Assembly: GCF_000006945.2 (NCBI RefSeq) | Contig: NC_003197.2 | Span: forward strand, 1,240,001 to 1,304,000 | Origin: Salmonella enterica subsp. enterica serovar Typhimurium str. LT2 | GTDB lineage: Bacteria > Pseudomonadota > Gammaproteobacteria > Enterobacterales > Enterobacteriaceae | Direction: 5' to 3' | Length of the DNA stretch: 64,000 bases | In this document: one piece after another, positions 1 to 8,184 of the stretch | How positions within the stretch are numbered: the first letter of the stretch is position 1 | How the letters are laid out: the number at the start of each line of letters is the position of its first letter | Translations under genes and position numbers: made by a program | The notes under the pieces: model-generated | What the model was told of the DNA's origin: nothing | What the model saw: only the letters and a program-made list of their open reading frames with translations | Databases searched by the model: none

Positions 1-1
1 T

Positions 2-478
2 TCGCTGATTCTGTCGCCATTTGTTTCGGTGATCTCCAGTCGTTCAACGGTAGGATTACGCACCAAACGCTGGAAGCTGTTCCTGATCCCGGAAGAGTAT
101 TCGCCGCCTCAGGTGTTGGTCGATACCGATAAATATCTGGAGATGAATCGCCGCCGTATTCTGGACGATGGCTTTATGCATGCGGTATTTAACCCGTCGC
201 TTAATGCGCTGGCGACCGCGATGGCCACTGCGCGTCACCGCGCCAGTAAGGTACTGGAAATAGCCCGCGATCGTCATGTGGAGCAGGCGCTAAACGAAAC
301 GCCGGAGAAACTGAACCGCGATCGGCGTCTGGTTTTGCTCAGCGATCCGGTGACGATGGCGCGTTTACACTATCGGGTCTGGAATGCGCCAGAGAGATAC
401 TCTTCCTGGGTAAACCATTATCAGTCTCTCGTCCTGAATCCGCAGGCGTTGCAGGGACGAACATCGTCAGCGAGATAA
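2..478 (+). CDS. opgH: Glucans biosynthesis glucosyltransferase H, C-terminal fragment
   Basis: The reading frame is open from the left edge, so only about the last 158 residues of a roughly 847-residue protein are here. OpgH (MdoH) is an inner-membrane glucosyltransferase that uses UDP-glucose to build the backbone of osmoregulated periplasmic glucans. The fragment starts with a hydrophobic SLILSPFVSVISS stretch, the end of the last membrane segment, followed by the basic, cytoplasmic C-terminal domain with a KRWKLFLIPEEYSPP motif. A terminator follows directly. The identity rests on my recognition of the C-terminal sequence and on yceK and msyB following, as in E. coli. Confidence 0.93.
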   Translation, partial: SLILSPFVSVISSRSTVGLRTKRWKLFLIPEEYSPPQVLVDTDKYLEMNRRRILDDGFMHAVFNPSLNALATAMATARHRASKVLEIARDRHVEQALNETPEKLNRDRRLVLLSDPVTMARLHYRVWNAPERYSSWVNHYQSLVLNPQALQGRTSSAR

Positions 479-502
479 GGTCTTCAGGTCTGGAGTGAGG
501 TG

Positions 503-531
503 AAAAATACCGGCGTGATGCCGGTATTTTT
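503..531 (+). terminator. Rho-independent terminator after opgH
   Basis: An 11-bp stem (504-514 with 520-530, core TACCGGC/GCCGGTA) closes a GTGAT loop. The T-rich end of the stem supplies the U tract. It lies 25 bp after the opgH stop and just before yceK. Confidence 0.8.
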
Positions 532-551
532 ATAGTGAAATGAGGTATCAG

Positions 552-779
552 GTGCGTATATTCGCGGTGAGCATAATGGTGATTACCCTGAGCGGCTGCG
601 GCAGTATTATCAGCAGAACGATCCCCGGACAAGGACACGGCAACCAGTATTACCCTGGCGTGCAGTGGGATATGCGTGATTCCGCATGGCGCTATATCAC
701 TATCCTCGATCTGCCCTTCTCACTGATCTTCGATACACTGCTACTGCCGCTCGATATTCACCACGGGCCTTATGAGTAA
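552..779 (+). CDS. yceK: YceK family small lipoprotein
   Basis: This is a 75-residue lipoprotein of unknown function. The N-terminal signal ends in a lipobox LSGC, so the mature protein should begin with a lipidated cysteine. The mature part carries GSIISRTIPGQGHGNQYYPG and a hydrophobic FSLIFDTLLLPLD stretch, both typical of YceK (DUF1375). I prefer the GTG at 552 because TGAGG lies 6 bp upstream and the length then equals the E. coli protein. An in-frame ATG at 540 would add four residues but has no ribosome site and sits at the foot of the opgH terminator. Its stop directly abuts the stop of convergent msyB. Confidence 0.85.
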   Translation: MRIFAVSIMVITLSGCGSIISRTIPGQGHGNQYYPGVQWDMRDSAWRYITILDLPFSLIFDTLLLPLDIHHGPYE

Positions 780-1154
780 TTAACGCTCATCCCATTCGTC
801 TGCCGCAGTACGGCCTTCCTCGGTATCAAGCGGGGGTTCAAGCTGGAATTCCCCTTCATCCCATTCATGCAAAGTATTCTCTTCCTGCCACTCCTGGCGG
901 ATCTCTATCTCATCATAATCGCCGTCAAACACGCTCTGCGCGGCTTCACCACTCAGCATCGGCAGACATTCGCCATCTTCACCTTCATCGGCGAAAAATT
1001 CGACCTGCCACATGATGTCCCCATCCTGCAGTACATATTTCTGAACGTTGAACTGCTGCACATTCGCTTCGTCTTGTTCGAGGCCTGGATGGTCAGCCAG
1101 AAATTCTTCCCGGGCTGCATCGATAGCTTCTTCCAGCGTGGCATACATGGTCAT
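780..1154 (-). CDS. msyB: Acidic protein MsyB
   Basis: This is a 124-residue, very acidic protein (many Glu/Asp, few basic residues) that matches MsyB nearly end to end. In E. coli, multicopy msyB suppresses growth defects of secY and secA mutants, and the highly acidic protein is thought to act like a chaperone; its true role is unclear. The start at 1154 (MTMYATLEEAID) has GGGAG just upstream and gives the usual length. A longer in-frame reading to 1232 lacks that support. It converges on yceK with no gap and no obvious terminator between them. Confidence 0.92.
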   Translation of the reverse strand: MTMYATLEEAIDAAREEFLADHPGLEQDEANVQQFNVQKYVLQDGDIMWQVEFFADEGEDGECLPMLSGEAAQSVFDGDYDEIEIRQEWQEENTLHEWDEGEFQLEPPLDTEEGRTAADEWDER

Positions 1155-1235
1155 CAGTGTCTCCCTTTGATTTGATGAGGTATTTAGGGAAAGAATAGCT
1201 GATTCTGTAATATTGCAAGTATGAAAGCGCAAAAA

Positions 1236-2450
1236 TTATTCTATTGCCAGTCTGCGCCGTCGTAAGCTGTTCCATGAATAGATAGCATTGAACAACACCA
1301 CGCCTGCCGTGACGCAGAATACGGCGCGGAAGCCATAGCTCGCGGAAATTGCGGCGCCCATGAGAGGGCCGGTGACGTTGCCGATATCGCGGAAAGATTG
1401 GTTGTAACTGAATATGCGCCCGGCTATCTGGTTGGTAGAGTTGTAAACCAGCAGAGTTTGAACGGCTGGCAGCAGCGCGCCATCCGCCGCGCCAAGCAGA
1501 AACCGCAATAGCGCGAGCTGCCACGGCGTTTGCACAAAAGACATTGGAATCAGCAGCAGTACGGAAATAATCAGCGCGACGATAAGAATCTTTTCCGGGC
1601 CAATTCTGTCGCCAAGCTTGCCGAGCCGGGGGGCGCTAAGTAATGCCGCCACGCCGGGAACGGACGCTATCATCCCGCTAATGAACGCAATATTACTGAC
1701 ATCTCCCGCCAGTTCGCGCACATAGAGCGTCAGGATGGGCGCAATAGACCCCGTCGCCACCTGAATAATCAGCGTGGTGACAAACAGGCTTAATACCAGG
1801 CGGGGATTTTTTAACGAGGCGACCACTTCCCGAACGTGAAGCATCTCTTTTTTGCTCACCGGCAGGAAATTCTCGCGAATGAAAAAGAAGGTGAGCAGAA
1901 AACAGATAAACAAAACGCTGGCGGTAATAAAAAAGACCGGACGAAGGCCGTAATGGTCGGCGAGCAGACCGCCCGCAAGTGGGCCAAGCAGAGCGCCGCT
2001 GACGCCGCCAGTAGAGAGCGTCCCTAACGCCCAGCCGCTTTTGTGGCGCGGCACCTGAGTGGCGATGAGCGCATTGGCGTTGGGAATAAATCCGCCCAGC
2101 AGGCCTAATAACGCGCGGAGGATCAGAAATTGCCAGATATTTTGCGCCATGCCCATTAACAGCATCACAATGGCCATGCCGAGAGCGGAACGCAACAGCA
2201 TGATCTTACGCCCTTTACGATCCGCCAGACCGCCCCAAAAAGGGGACGCGATAGCTGAAAAGAGGAACGTAATACTAAAGACCAGCCCGGACCACATGTT
2301 GAGCGCGCTATGGCCTGTTACGCCGAGTTGCTCAACGTAGAGAGGGAGAAAAGGCATGACCAGGCTGAATGCCGCGCCGGTTAAAAAACAGCCCAGCCAG
2401 GTAACGGTTAGATTGCGTTTCCAGTTTATGGGGACATCAGAGGGTGACAT
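1236..2450 (-). CDS. mdtG: MFS multidrug efflux protein MdtG
   Basis: This 404-residue inner-membrane protein has about twelve hydrophobic segments and belongs to the major facilitator superfamily, drug:H+ antiporter group. The loop 2-3 motif is visible as GGLADRKGRKIMLLRS, and the fifth helix carries a GGVSGALLGPLAGG drug-antiporter motif. MdtG (YceE) gives resistance to fosfomycin and deoxycholate when overproduced in E. coli, where it is activated by MarA/SoxS/Rob. I could not place a convincing marbox here. It is monocistronic, read left, with lpxL upstream in the same direction but separated by a terminator. Confidence 0.95.
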   Translation of the reverse strand: MSPSDVPINWKRNLTVTWLGCFLTGAAFSLVMPFLPLYVEQLGVTGHSALNMWSGLVFSITFLFSAIASPFWGGLADRKGRKIMLLRSALGMAIVMLLMGMAQNIWQFLILRALLGLLGGFIPNANALIATQVPRHKSGWALGTLSTGGVSGALLGPLAGGLLADHYGLRPVFFITASVLFICFLLTFFFIRENFLPVSKKEMLHVREVVASLKNPRLVLSLFVTTLIIQVATGSIAPILTLYVRELAGDVSNIAFISGMIASVPGVAALLSAPRLGKLGDRIGPEKILIVALIISVLLLIPMSFVQTPWQLALLRFLLGAADGALLPAVQTLLVYNSTNQIAGRIFSYNQSFRDIGNVTGPLMGAAISASYGFRAVFCVTAGVVLFNAIYSWNSLRRRRLAIE

Positions 2451-2572
2451 AGCGTTCCACAGTATGATGCGCGGTTTGCGCTATCATCAATTTAATTATG
2501 AGCGTACTAATTATAATTATGCGCCGACCTTACCAGCCTCGCAATGTGGGGAGCTTTTAAAGCTAAAAGAGG

Positions 2573-2600
2573 GGAAAAATTGCAGCCTGACGGCTGCAAT
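2573..2600 (-). terminator. Rho-independent terminator after lpxL
   Basis: On the minus strand an 8-bp stem TTGCAGCC/GGCTGCAA (2580-2599) is followed by TTTTTCCCC. It lies 5 bp past the lpxL stop and separates lpxL from mdtG. Confidence 0.8.
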
Positions 2601-2604
2601 CCTG

Positions 2605-3525
2605 TCAATAGCGCGACGGTACGCCTTCAGGGCGAGTTTTAAAGCGGCGATGCAGCCACATATACTGCTCTGGCGCCATCATAATGCACTGCTCAACAAT
2701 CTTATTCATCCATGCGGCAGTCGCTTCTGCGCTCTCCAGCGGAGGCGAATATTCCGCAGGAAGAATGATCAGTTCGTAGCCTTTCCCATCGGGTTTACGG
2801 CGAGGCACGAAGGGGATAATACAGGCTTTAGACATGCGCGCGAGCATCCAGGTACCGGAGGTCGTGGCAGCCTGGTCGACAGCGAATAATGGTACAAAAA
2901 CGCTGGCGCGCGGGCCATAATCGTGATCCGGCGCATACCAGATCAATTCGCCGCTTTTCAATGCCTTAACCATGCCTTTCAGATCTTTGCGATCCAACAT
3001 TGATTTATTGGAGCGTAAGCGTCCCCAGGTCTGTAACCAGTCGAGCAACGGATTATCATTCGGGCGATAAACTCCGATACCCGGGTTATGCATACCAAAC
3101 ATGCGGGCGCCAAACTCAAGGGTAAGGAAATGTATTCCTACCAGAATGAACCCCAGTCCCTGCGCCTTAACTTCACGGATATGCTCCAGACCGCTCGCTT
3201 CCATCCAGCGGTTCACTCGCCGATCGGGCCAGAACCAGGCCATGCCGGTTTCCATCACGCCCATACCGACGGATTCAAAGTTTTTGACCACCATGGTGTG
3301 GCGTTCCTGCGCGCTCATTTCCGGAAAGCATAATTCAAGGTTGCGATAGGCGATTTTTGCGCGGCGTTTCATTACGCGTCGCGCCAGGTGGCCCAATGCG
3401 CAACCCAATTTATAGATGACCGGGTAGGGGAGTTGCACGACCAACCAAAGCGCGCCTATACCCAACCAGGTTAACCAATAGCGCGGGTGCAGTAAGGCCA
3501 CGGAGAACTTAGGCAACTTCGTCAT
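2605..3525 (-). CDS. lpxL: Lipid A biosynthesis lauroyltransferase
   Basis: A 306-residue lysophospholipid-acyltransferase-like protein. LpxL (HtrB) transfers laurate from acyl-ACP to Kdo2-lipid IVA, the first late acylation of lipid A, at the cytoplasmic face of the inner membrane. A single N-terminal membrane anchor (WLGIGALWLVVQLPYPVIY) is followed by the catalytic H-X4-E-type motif in VGIHFLTLEFGARMFG, with His near residue 132. The start at 3525 (MTKLPKFSVALLHP) gives the usual length; codons further upstream encode no recognisable protein. It is divergent from trhO. Confidence 0.96.
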   Translation of the reverse strand: MTKLPKFSVALLHPRYWLTWLGIGALWLVVQLPYPVIYKLGCALGHLARRVMKRRAKIAYRNLELCFPEMSAQERHTMVVKNFESVGMGVMETGMAWFWPDRRVNRWMEASGLEHIREVKAQGLGFILVGIHFLTLEFGARMFGMHNPGIGVYRPNDNPLLDWLQTWGRLRSNKSMLDRKDLKGMVKALKSGELIWYAPDHDYGPRASVFVPLFAVDQAATTSGTWMLARMSKACIIPFVPRRKPDGKGYELIILPAEYSPPLESAEATAAWMNKIVEQCIMMAPEQYMWLHRRFKTRPEGVPSRY

Positions 3526-3744
3526 TTCTATCCTGTCTTTCAACGAACAATTCCCCGTATTCTCGCATCTTTTTGCGTTGAGCAAAAATATGTAGCAGGA
3601 GAGTGGCGATTAAATCGACAATTGTTGTTAATTATTTAGTGTAAAGCAGGAAATGTAGCGCAAAATGTGTGGATGTAAATTGGCGAGACTTGCCTTATCA
3701 TGCCTGCCCACTTTATTTTTTGCTGATTGCAGGATACGTACACC

Positions 3745-4797
3745 ATGCCAGTGTTACACAACCGCATCTCTAATGACGAGCTGAAAGCCAAAATGCTGGC
3801 GGAAAGCGAGCCGCGTACGACAATTTCTTTTTATAAATATTTCACTATCGCCTCTCCGCAACAGACGCGGGACGCGTTGTATCAGGTGTTTACGGCGTTG
3901 GACGTTTTTGGTCGCGTTTACCTGGCGCATGAAGGCATCAATGCGCAAATCAGCGTGCCGCAAAGCAAGCTCGAGACGTTTCGTCAACAGCTTTATACGT
4001 TCGACCCCGCGCTGGACGGGGTGCGTTTAAATATCGCGCTGGAGGATGACGGAAAGTCATTTTGGGTGCTGCGTATGAAAGTTCGCGACCGTATCGTTGC
4101 TGACGGTATTGACGATCCGACTTTTGACGCCAGTAATGTCGGCGATTATCTGAAGGCGGCAGATGTGAATGCGATGCTGGACGATCCTGACGCGGTCTTT
4201 ATTGATATGCGCAACCACTATGAGTATGAAGTCGGCCATTTCGAAAATGCTCTGGAAATCCCGGCGGATACGTTTCGTGAACAGTTGCCAAAAGCGGTTG
4301 AAATGCTGCGGGAACATGCAGATAAAAAGATAGTGATGTACTGTACCGGCGGTATTCGTTGTGAGAAAGCCAGCGCCTGGATGAAACACAACGGTTTCAA
4401 TAAAGTCTGGCATATTGAGGGTGGCATCATTGAGTACGCCCGTCGCGCGCGCGCGCAGGGGCTTCCCGTTCGCTTTATCGGCAAAAACTTTGTATTTGAT
4501 GAGCGAATGGGCGAACGAATCTCGGATGAGGTTATCGCGCATTGCCATCAGTGCGGCGCGTCCTGCGATAGCCATACCAACTGCAAAAATGACGGTTGCC
4601 ATCTGCTGTTTATCCAGTGTCCGCAGTGCGCCAGTAAATTTAACGGCTGCTGTAGTGAACAATGCTGTGAAGAGTTGGCCTTGCCGGAGGAAGAACAGCG
4701 CCGACGTCGCGCGGGTCGCGAGAACGGCAACAAAATTTTTAATAAATCGCGTGGTCGGCTTAATAGCAAACTGAGCATTCCCGATCCGGCTGAGTAA
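3745..4797 (+). CDS. trhO: tRNA uridine(34) hydroxylase TrhO
   Basis: A 350-residue rhodanese-family protein formerly called YceA. TrhO uses O2 to hydroxylate uridine 34 in a set of tRNAs, the first step towards 5-carboxymethoxyuridine and related wobble modifications. The N-terminal acylphosphatase-like domain is followed by a rhodanese domain whose active-site loop is YCTGGIRCEKA, with Cys200 as the catalytic cysteine. A cysteine-rich tail (CHQCGASCDSHTNC... CCSEQCCEE, about residues 263-315) probably binds metal. The start MPVLHNRISN at 3745 gives the E. coli length; six extra in-frame codons upstream are unlikely to be used. Confidence 0.95.
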   Translation: MPVLHNRISNDELKAKMLAESEPRTTISFYKYFTIASPQQTRDALYQVFTALDVFGRVYLAHEGINAQISVPQSKLETFRQQLYTFDPALDGVRLNIALEDDGKSFWVLRMKVRDRIVADGIDDPTFDASNVGDYLKAADVNAMLDDPDAVFIDMRNHYEYEVGHFENALEIPADTFREQLPKAVEMLREHADKKIVMYCTGGIRCEKASAWMKHNGFNKVWHIEGGIIEYARRARAQGLPVRFIGKNFVFDERMGERISDEVIAHCHQCGASCDSHTNCKNDGCHLLFIQCPQCASKFNGCCSEQCCEELALPEEEQRRRRAGRENGNKIFNKSRGRLNSKLSIPDPAE

Positions 4798-4803
4798 TAT
4801 TTT

Positions 4804-4835
4804 GCCGGATAGCGGCGTAAAGGCCGCTATCCGGC
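4804..4835. repeat. REP-like palindrome between trhO and yceI
   Basis: Perfect 13-bp arms GCCGGATAGCGGC and GCCGCTATCCGGC close a 6-bp loop. The sequence is of the enterobacterial REP type (GCCGGAT...ATCCGGC). It lies between two convergent genes and could protect or terminate both transcripts. Confidence 0.8.
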
Positions 4836-4848
4836 ATTTCGCCAGGCG

Positions 4849-5424
4849 TTACTTCTGCTGAACGCCTTCTACTGAGATGATAAGCTCAACCTCTTGTGAG
4901 GCCGGGCCGAGATCGGTAGTTATATTGAAATCCTTCAGCTTAATTTTTCCTTCGGCCTCAAAGCCCGCGCGCTTACCGCCCCACGGATCGTCGCCCTGGC
5001 CCATCAGCTTCGCTTCCAGCGTCACCGGTTTAGTCACGCCATTGAGCGTCAGATTGCCGGTAATATCCAGTTCATCGCCCTCTTTTTTCACGCTGGTAGA
5101 GGTGAAGGTTGCCTGCGGGAATTTCGCAACATTAAGAAATTCCGCGCTACGCAGGTGTTTGTCACGTTCGGCATGGTTAGTGTCGACGCTATTGGTGTTA
5201 ATGGTCACGTTCACTTTGTCTGCCGACGGATTTTTTTCGTCAAAAGTGAACGTGCCGTCGAAATCTTTAAAGGTGCCGTATAGCCAGCTGTAGCCCAGAT
5301 GCTGAATGCGGAAATTGACGAACGCATGTTGGCCTTCTTTATCAATTTTATACTCCGCCGCCACGGCGGAACCGGTCGTGAATAACAAGGATGCGAGGGT
5401 GAATCCCAGCAGGTTTTTTTTCAT
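4849..5424 (-). CDS. yceI: YceI family periplasmic protein
   Basis: A 191-residue protein with a clear Sec signal peptide (MKKNLLGFTLASLLFTTGSAVAAEYK; cleavage probably after VAA). The rest is a lipocalin-like beta barrel of the YceI family, which binds polyisoprenoid or amphiphilic ligands in the periplasm. Visible motifs include AEYKIDKEGQHAFVNFRIQHLGYSWLYG and DKHLRSAEFLNVAKFPQATF. The start ATG overlaps the stop of yceJ by 4 bp (ATGA), so the two are translationally coupled; a cytochrome b561 partner hints at a redox or quinone-related ligand. In E. coli it is induced at high pH and osmolarity. The exact function is unknown. Confidence 0.93.
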   Translation of the reverse strand: MKKNLLGFTLASLLFTTGSAVAAEYKIDKEGQHAFVNFRIQHLGYSWLYGTFKDFDGTFTFDEKNPSADKVNVTINTNSVDTNHAERDKHLRSAEFLNVAKFPQATFTSTSVKKEGDELDITGNLTLNGVTKPVTLEAKLMGQGDDPWGGKRAGFEAEGKIKLKDFNITTDLGPASQEVELIISVEGVQQK

Positions 5425-5993
5425 TTTTGAGCTCCATAGTCAGATGACGACATTCCTGTCATACGTTTCAGAGTGTCGTCTTTATCGATGAAATGGTGTT
5501 TTAGCGCCATAACCCCATGCGAGAGCGAGATAATGACCAGCGACCAGGCAAACCACAGATGCAGTGTTCCGGCGATGTCAGCCTGCGCGCCCGCGTCCGT
5601 AAGCGTGGCCGGAATCTCAAACCAGCCAAAGACGCTAATCGGTTTACCGTCGGCGGTGGAAATCAGGTAGCCGCTAATGATTATCGCAAAGAGCAGGAGA
5701 TAAAGGAGGAGATGACCTGCGGCGGCGCCAATGCGCGTTAAACGGGAATAGCTGGTCAACGCAACGGGCGGCGGCGAATAAAGCCGCCAGATAATACGCA
5801 CGATCAGCGCCATCATCAGTAATATGCCAATACTTTTATGTATTTCCGGCGCCTGGTGATACCAGCCGTCGTAATAACTGAGCGTGACCATCCATAAGCC
5901 CAACGCAAACATGCCATAGACCACCAGGGCGGTCAGCCAGTGGAGCGCGGCGGAAACCACGCCATAACGCTGTGGAGTATTTTTAAATTGCAT
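5421..5993 (-). CDS. yceJ: Cytochrome b561-type membrane protein YceJ
   Basis: A 190-residue protein with four hydrophobic segments and histidines placed as in bacterial cytochrome b561 (HWLTALVVYG, EIHKSIGILL, GHLLLYLLLFAIIISGY, LHLWFAWSLVIISLSHGVMALKHHF). These His residues should bind two b hemes and shuttle electrons from the quinone pool. I chose the ATG at 5993 (MQFKNTPQRYG), which fits the family; a GTG two codons earlier is also possible. It is the first gene of yceJ-yceI and overlaps yceI by 4 bp. Its electron acceptor is not known; YceI is a natural candidate partner. Confidence 0.92.
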   Translation of the reverse strand: MQFKNTPQRYGVVSAALHWLTALVVYGMFALGLWMVTLSYYDGWYHQAPEIHKSIGILLMMALIVRIIWRLYSPPPVALTSYSRLTRIGAAAGHLLLYLLLFAIIISGYLISTADGKPISVFGWFEIPATLTDAGAQADIAGTLHLWFAWSLVIISLSHGVMALKHHFIDKDDTLKRMTGMSSSDYGAQK

Positions 5994-6255
5994 AAACACA
6001 CCAATGAATATTTCACGAGAGAATGAAAATGGCGTGGAAAAGCGCCGAATGCAACTTATAAATAAGAATTTGAATGATATTTATTTTTATTTCAATAATT
6101 TTGATGTTGTTTGCGGTTCAGCTTCAGAAGTTTCGAGATATTTCCCCCTGATAACCGCGCAACGGCAAGAACTGGCATTATTGCCGTGCTTCAACGTTAT
6201 GAAATAAAAAGTGAGGAATTTTCAGGAAGTGTCAGTTAACGTCAATGAAAAGCAA
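5994..6255. other. AT-rich gap upstream of yceJ
   Basis: This stretch is AT-rich and should hold the leftward yceJ promoter. A 67-codon rightward frame at 6004-6207 has no ribosome site or recognisable product and is treated as chance. I see no other element. Confidence 0.5.
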
Positions 6256-6369
6256 TCAGAAGAAAAGGAGATAAACAATATCCATCACCGCCAGCAGCGA
6301 CCAAAGAATAACGTAAAGCATGAAATGTTCGCGAATATTATTCATCAGAAAATGAAAGAGACGACGCAT
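6256..6369 (-). CDS. yceO: Small membrane protein YceO
   Basis: A 37-codon gene beginning MRRLFHFLMNN and ending IVYLLFF. It resembles E. coli YceO (about 46 residues) and holds the same place between yceJ and solA. The start ATG at 6369 is preceded by AAGG seven bases upstream. A short basic N-terminus (MRR, NIREH) precedes one hydrophobic helix (FMLYVILWSLLAVMDIVYLLFF) that runs to the C-terminus, so it is probably a single-pass inner-membrane protein. E. coli yceO has been linked to biofilm and acid phenotypes. The nine extra N-terminal residues of the E. coli form seem absent here. Confidence 0.75.
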   Translation of the reverse strand: MRRLFHFLMNNIREHFMLYVILWSLLAVMDIVYLLFF

Positions 6370-6386
6370 AGCTTACCTTAATAAAC

Positions 6387-6405
6387 AGCCCCTTTACGGG
6401 GCCGA
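6387..6405 (-). terminator. Terminator after solA
   Basis: On the minus strand GCCCC-GTAAA-GGGGC is followed by TGTTTATT. It lies between the solA stop and the ribosome site of yceO, so yceO may be read by partial read-through. Confidence 0.6.
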
Positions 6406-6409
6406 CAAA

Positions 6410-7528
6410 TTATTGGCTAAAACGGGAAAGCCGGAACGGCGTCAGATCAAAGGAGGGCGTTTTTCCCAACGCAAAATCCGCAGCGATTTCTCCTAACACC
6501 GGGGCGAATTTAAAACCATGTCCGCTGAGTCCAGTGATGACAAGCGTGTTCTCATGGCCAGGCAGCGTATCGATAATAAAATCCTCGTCCGGCGAATTAT
6601 CATAGGTACATGCCGCCCCATGTAAACAACCGCCGATACCCGGCAGTACGTTACGCAGGAAAGGAAATGCTTCCGCGCCATCGCTGGCAACGGCGGCAAA
6701 GGGCTTGCGCTCTTCCGGAGCTTGTATTAGCTGTCCGCCATTGTGTTTGCCGATTTTTAACTCGTCGTTCTCCGCCGGGAAGCCGTAATATTGATCGCCG
6801 TTGGGCATTTCGCCGGTAAAGGCCGGAAAGCGGTTTTTAGTGCTGTAACGCCCATCCGCCTTAAACCAGGCAAAAACTTTACGTACGGGCTGAACGGGCA
6901 GCTCCGGTACCAGCGCTTTGACCCAGGTGCCCGCGCTAATCAGCGCCTTGCTGGCGTGGTAGCAGCCTTCACTCGTCTCTATCGTCACACCGTTATCATC
7001 ATGGTGAATATGGCTTACCGGGCTGTTAAATAGCTGTGCGCAGCCTGCCTCTCGGGCCAGACGAAGCCATGTGGTAATGGCTAATTCGCTGCGCAGGAAA
7101 CCGGAGTCAGCTTCAAACAGCCCGATATAATTATCGGGCACGCGAATTTCCGGCCAGCGCGTCATGAGGGCCGTCGCGTCCAGGCGCTCGACGTTCAATT
7201 GCCACTGTTGCGCGCTTCGTGCGACGTTGGCTAAGAAAGCGGAATCGGCCGGGCCGAGGTTGACGACGCCGGAGCGGACAAAAATAGGCTCTTCATTGTG
7301 TGTGGAGAGTTCATCCCAAAGCGTCTGGGCGCGAAGCACCAGCGGGACATATTTTTCGCCTTCACCATAAGCGTGGCGGATAAGACGGGTATCGCCGTGG
7401 TGGCTGCCCTGTTGATGAGGCGGCATATGCGCATCGGTCATCAGGACCTTTAGCCCGGCGCGGGTGGCGTAATAACCAGCGGCGGCGCCAACCGAACCGC
7501 TGCCGATAATAATAAGGTCGTATTTCAT
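6410..7528 (-). CDS. solA: N-methyl-L-tryptophan oxidase
   Basis: A 372-residue flavoenzyme of the monomeric sarcosine oxidase family. It oxidises N-methyl-L-tryptophan, and weakly sarcosine, to the amino acid, formaldehyde and H2O2. The N-terminal FAD-binding fold is seen in YDLIIIGSGSVGAAAGYYATRAG. The covalent flavin cysteine should be the Cys in HGAACTYDNSPDEDF (about residue 307). The C-terminal GLSGHGFKFAPVLGE motif is typical of the family. It is monocistronic, with a terminator downstream. The start MKYDLIIIG matches the family length exactly. Confidence 0.95.
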   Translation of the reverse strand: MKYDLIIIGSGSVGAAAGYYATRAGLKVLMTDAHMPPHQQGSHHGDTRLIRHAYGEGEKYVPLVLRAQTLWDELSTHNEEPIFVRSGVVNLGPADSAFLANVARSAQQWQLNVERLDATALMTRWPEIRVPDNYIGLFEADSGFLRSELAITTWLRLAREAGCAQLFNSPVSHIHHDDNGVTIETSEGCYHASKALISAGTWVKALVPELPVQPVRKVFAWFKADGRYSTKNRFPAFTGEMPNGDQYYGFPAENDELKIGKHNGGQLIQAPEERKPFAAVASDGAEAFPFLRNVLPGIGGCLHGAACTYDNSPDEDFIIDTLPGHENTLVITGLSGHGFKFAPVLGEIAADFALGKTPSFDLTPFRLSRFSQ

Positions 7529-7600
7529 CAGCTTCTCTCTGCTATCGCGATGATTTCAGGGTAAATAACTGCGCTGAGATATACAAGCCAGAAATAAGTG

Positions 7601-7618
7601 AGGCACCTTACGGTGCCT
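7601..7618 (-). terminator. Hairpin after bssS
   Basis: A 7-bp stem AGGCACC/GGTGCCT with a 4-base loop lies 23 bp past the bssS stop; on the minus strand it is followed by a modest T-rich run (CACTTATTTCT). Probable terminator. Confidence 0.55.
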
Positions 7619-7640
7619 GAGAGAGGGGGAGCGCGTCACG

Positions 7641-7895
7641 CTAATGGCGACGATACTCGTTTTCCTGGTAATCGCCTGATTCTATTTTGGCGATGCCGGC
7701 TTCTAATATTGAAATAAATTGCCTGGCTACATCTGTTGTTAACCAGAGCGTTTGACCAACTTCAGTCCCTTCCGGTTCCGGACGATTTGGGGTCTGGTAG
7801 TGTAAACGCAGCATCAGCGCATCATAGCTATCGACGGTGCTGATGTCCCATCCTACAAGCGGATGGGTCTGAATGACTTCATTATTCTTTTCCAT
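7641..7895 (-). CDS. bssS: Biofilm regulator BssS
   Basis: An 84-residue protein (MEKNNEVIQTHPLVGWDIST... NEYRRH) that matches E. coli BssS (YceP). BssS influences biofilm formation through indole and AI-2 signalling, but its biochemical action is unknown and it has no recognised DNA-binding motif. The start sits in a double ATG (7898 and 7895) just after an AGGGGGG ribosome site; either may be used, and I give the second to match the known length. It has its own terminator and stands alone. Confidence 0.9.
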   Translation of the reverse strand: MEKNNEVIQTHPLVGWDISTVDSYDALMLRLHYQTPNRPEPEGTEVGQTLWLTTDVARQFISILEAGIAKIESGDYQENEYRRH

Positions 7896-8130
7896 CATGC
7901 CCCCCTGGTACGTGTTATAAGACAACGGTTCTCGAGGTTCAATGCGTGTTTTTCTTCTGAAGCAACTTCAGTATACCAATTAATAAGGCTATTCACTGCG
8001 TTTTTAAAGAGACCGGAGGATAAATTTCTCTTTTTAAGAATTATATGAACAATAAAGCGGCAGTTCATTCATATTTTTTTAGGATGTTGTGCAATTATTT
8101 TGAGGGTCAGGTGAAATATTCATCAGTTGC
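7896..8130. other. AT-rich gap upstream of bssS
   Basis: About 235 bp of AT-rich sequence that must hold the leftward bssS promoter. A rightward frame starting at 8045 runs antisense into dinI and through its terminator, so I do not call it. Nothing else is recognised. Confidence 0.5.
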
Positions 8131-8158
8131 GCAAATAAAAAAGCCGGGGCGACCCGGC
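8131..8158 (-). terminator. Rho-independent terminator after dinI
   Basis: On the minus strand GCCGGG-TCGC-CCCGGC is followed by TTTTTTATTT, a textbook terminator 26 bp past the dinI stop. Confidence 0.88.
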
Positions 8159-8184
8159 AAACATACATCACTGCATATCATTTT

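Noticed and set aside
2451..2572. MarA/SoxS/Rob box upstream of mdtG
   Set aside because: Expected from E. coli, but no stretch fits the marbox consensus well enough to call by eye.
6004..6207. 67-codon rightward frame upstream of yceJ
   Set aside because: AT-rich chance frame overlapping the yceJ promoter region, with no ribosome site or known relative.
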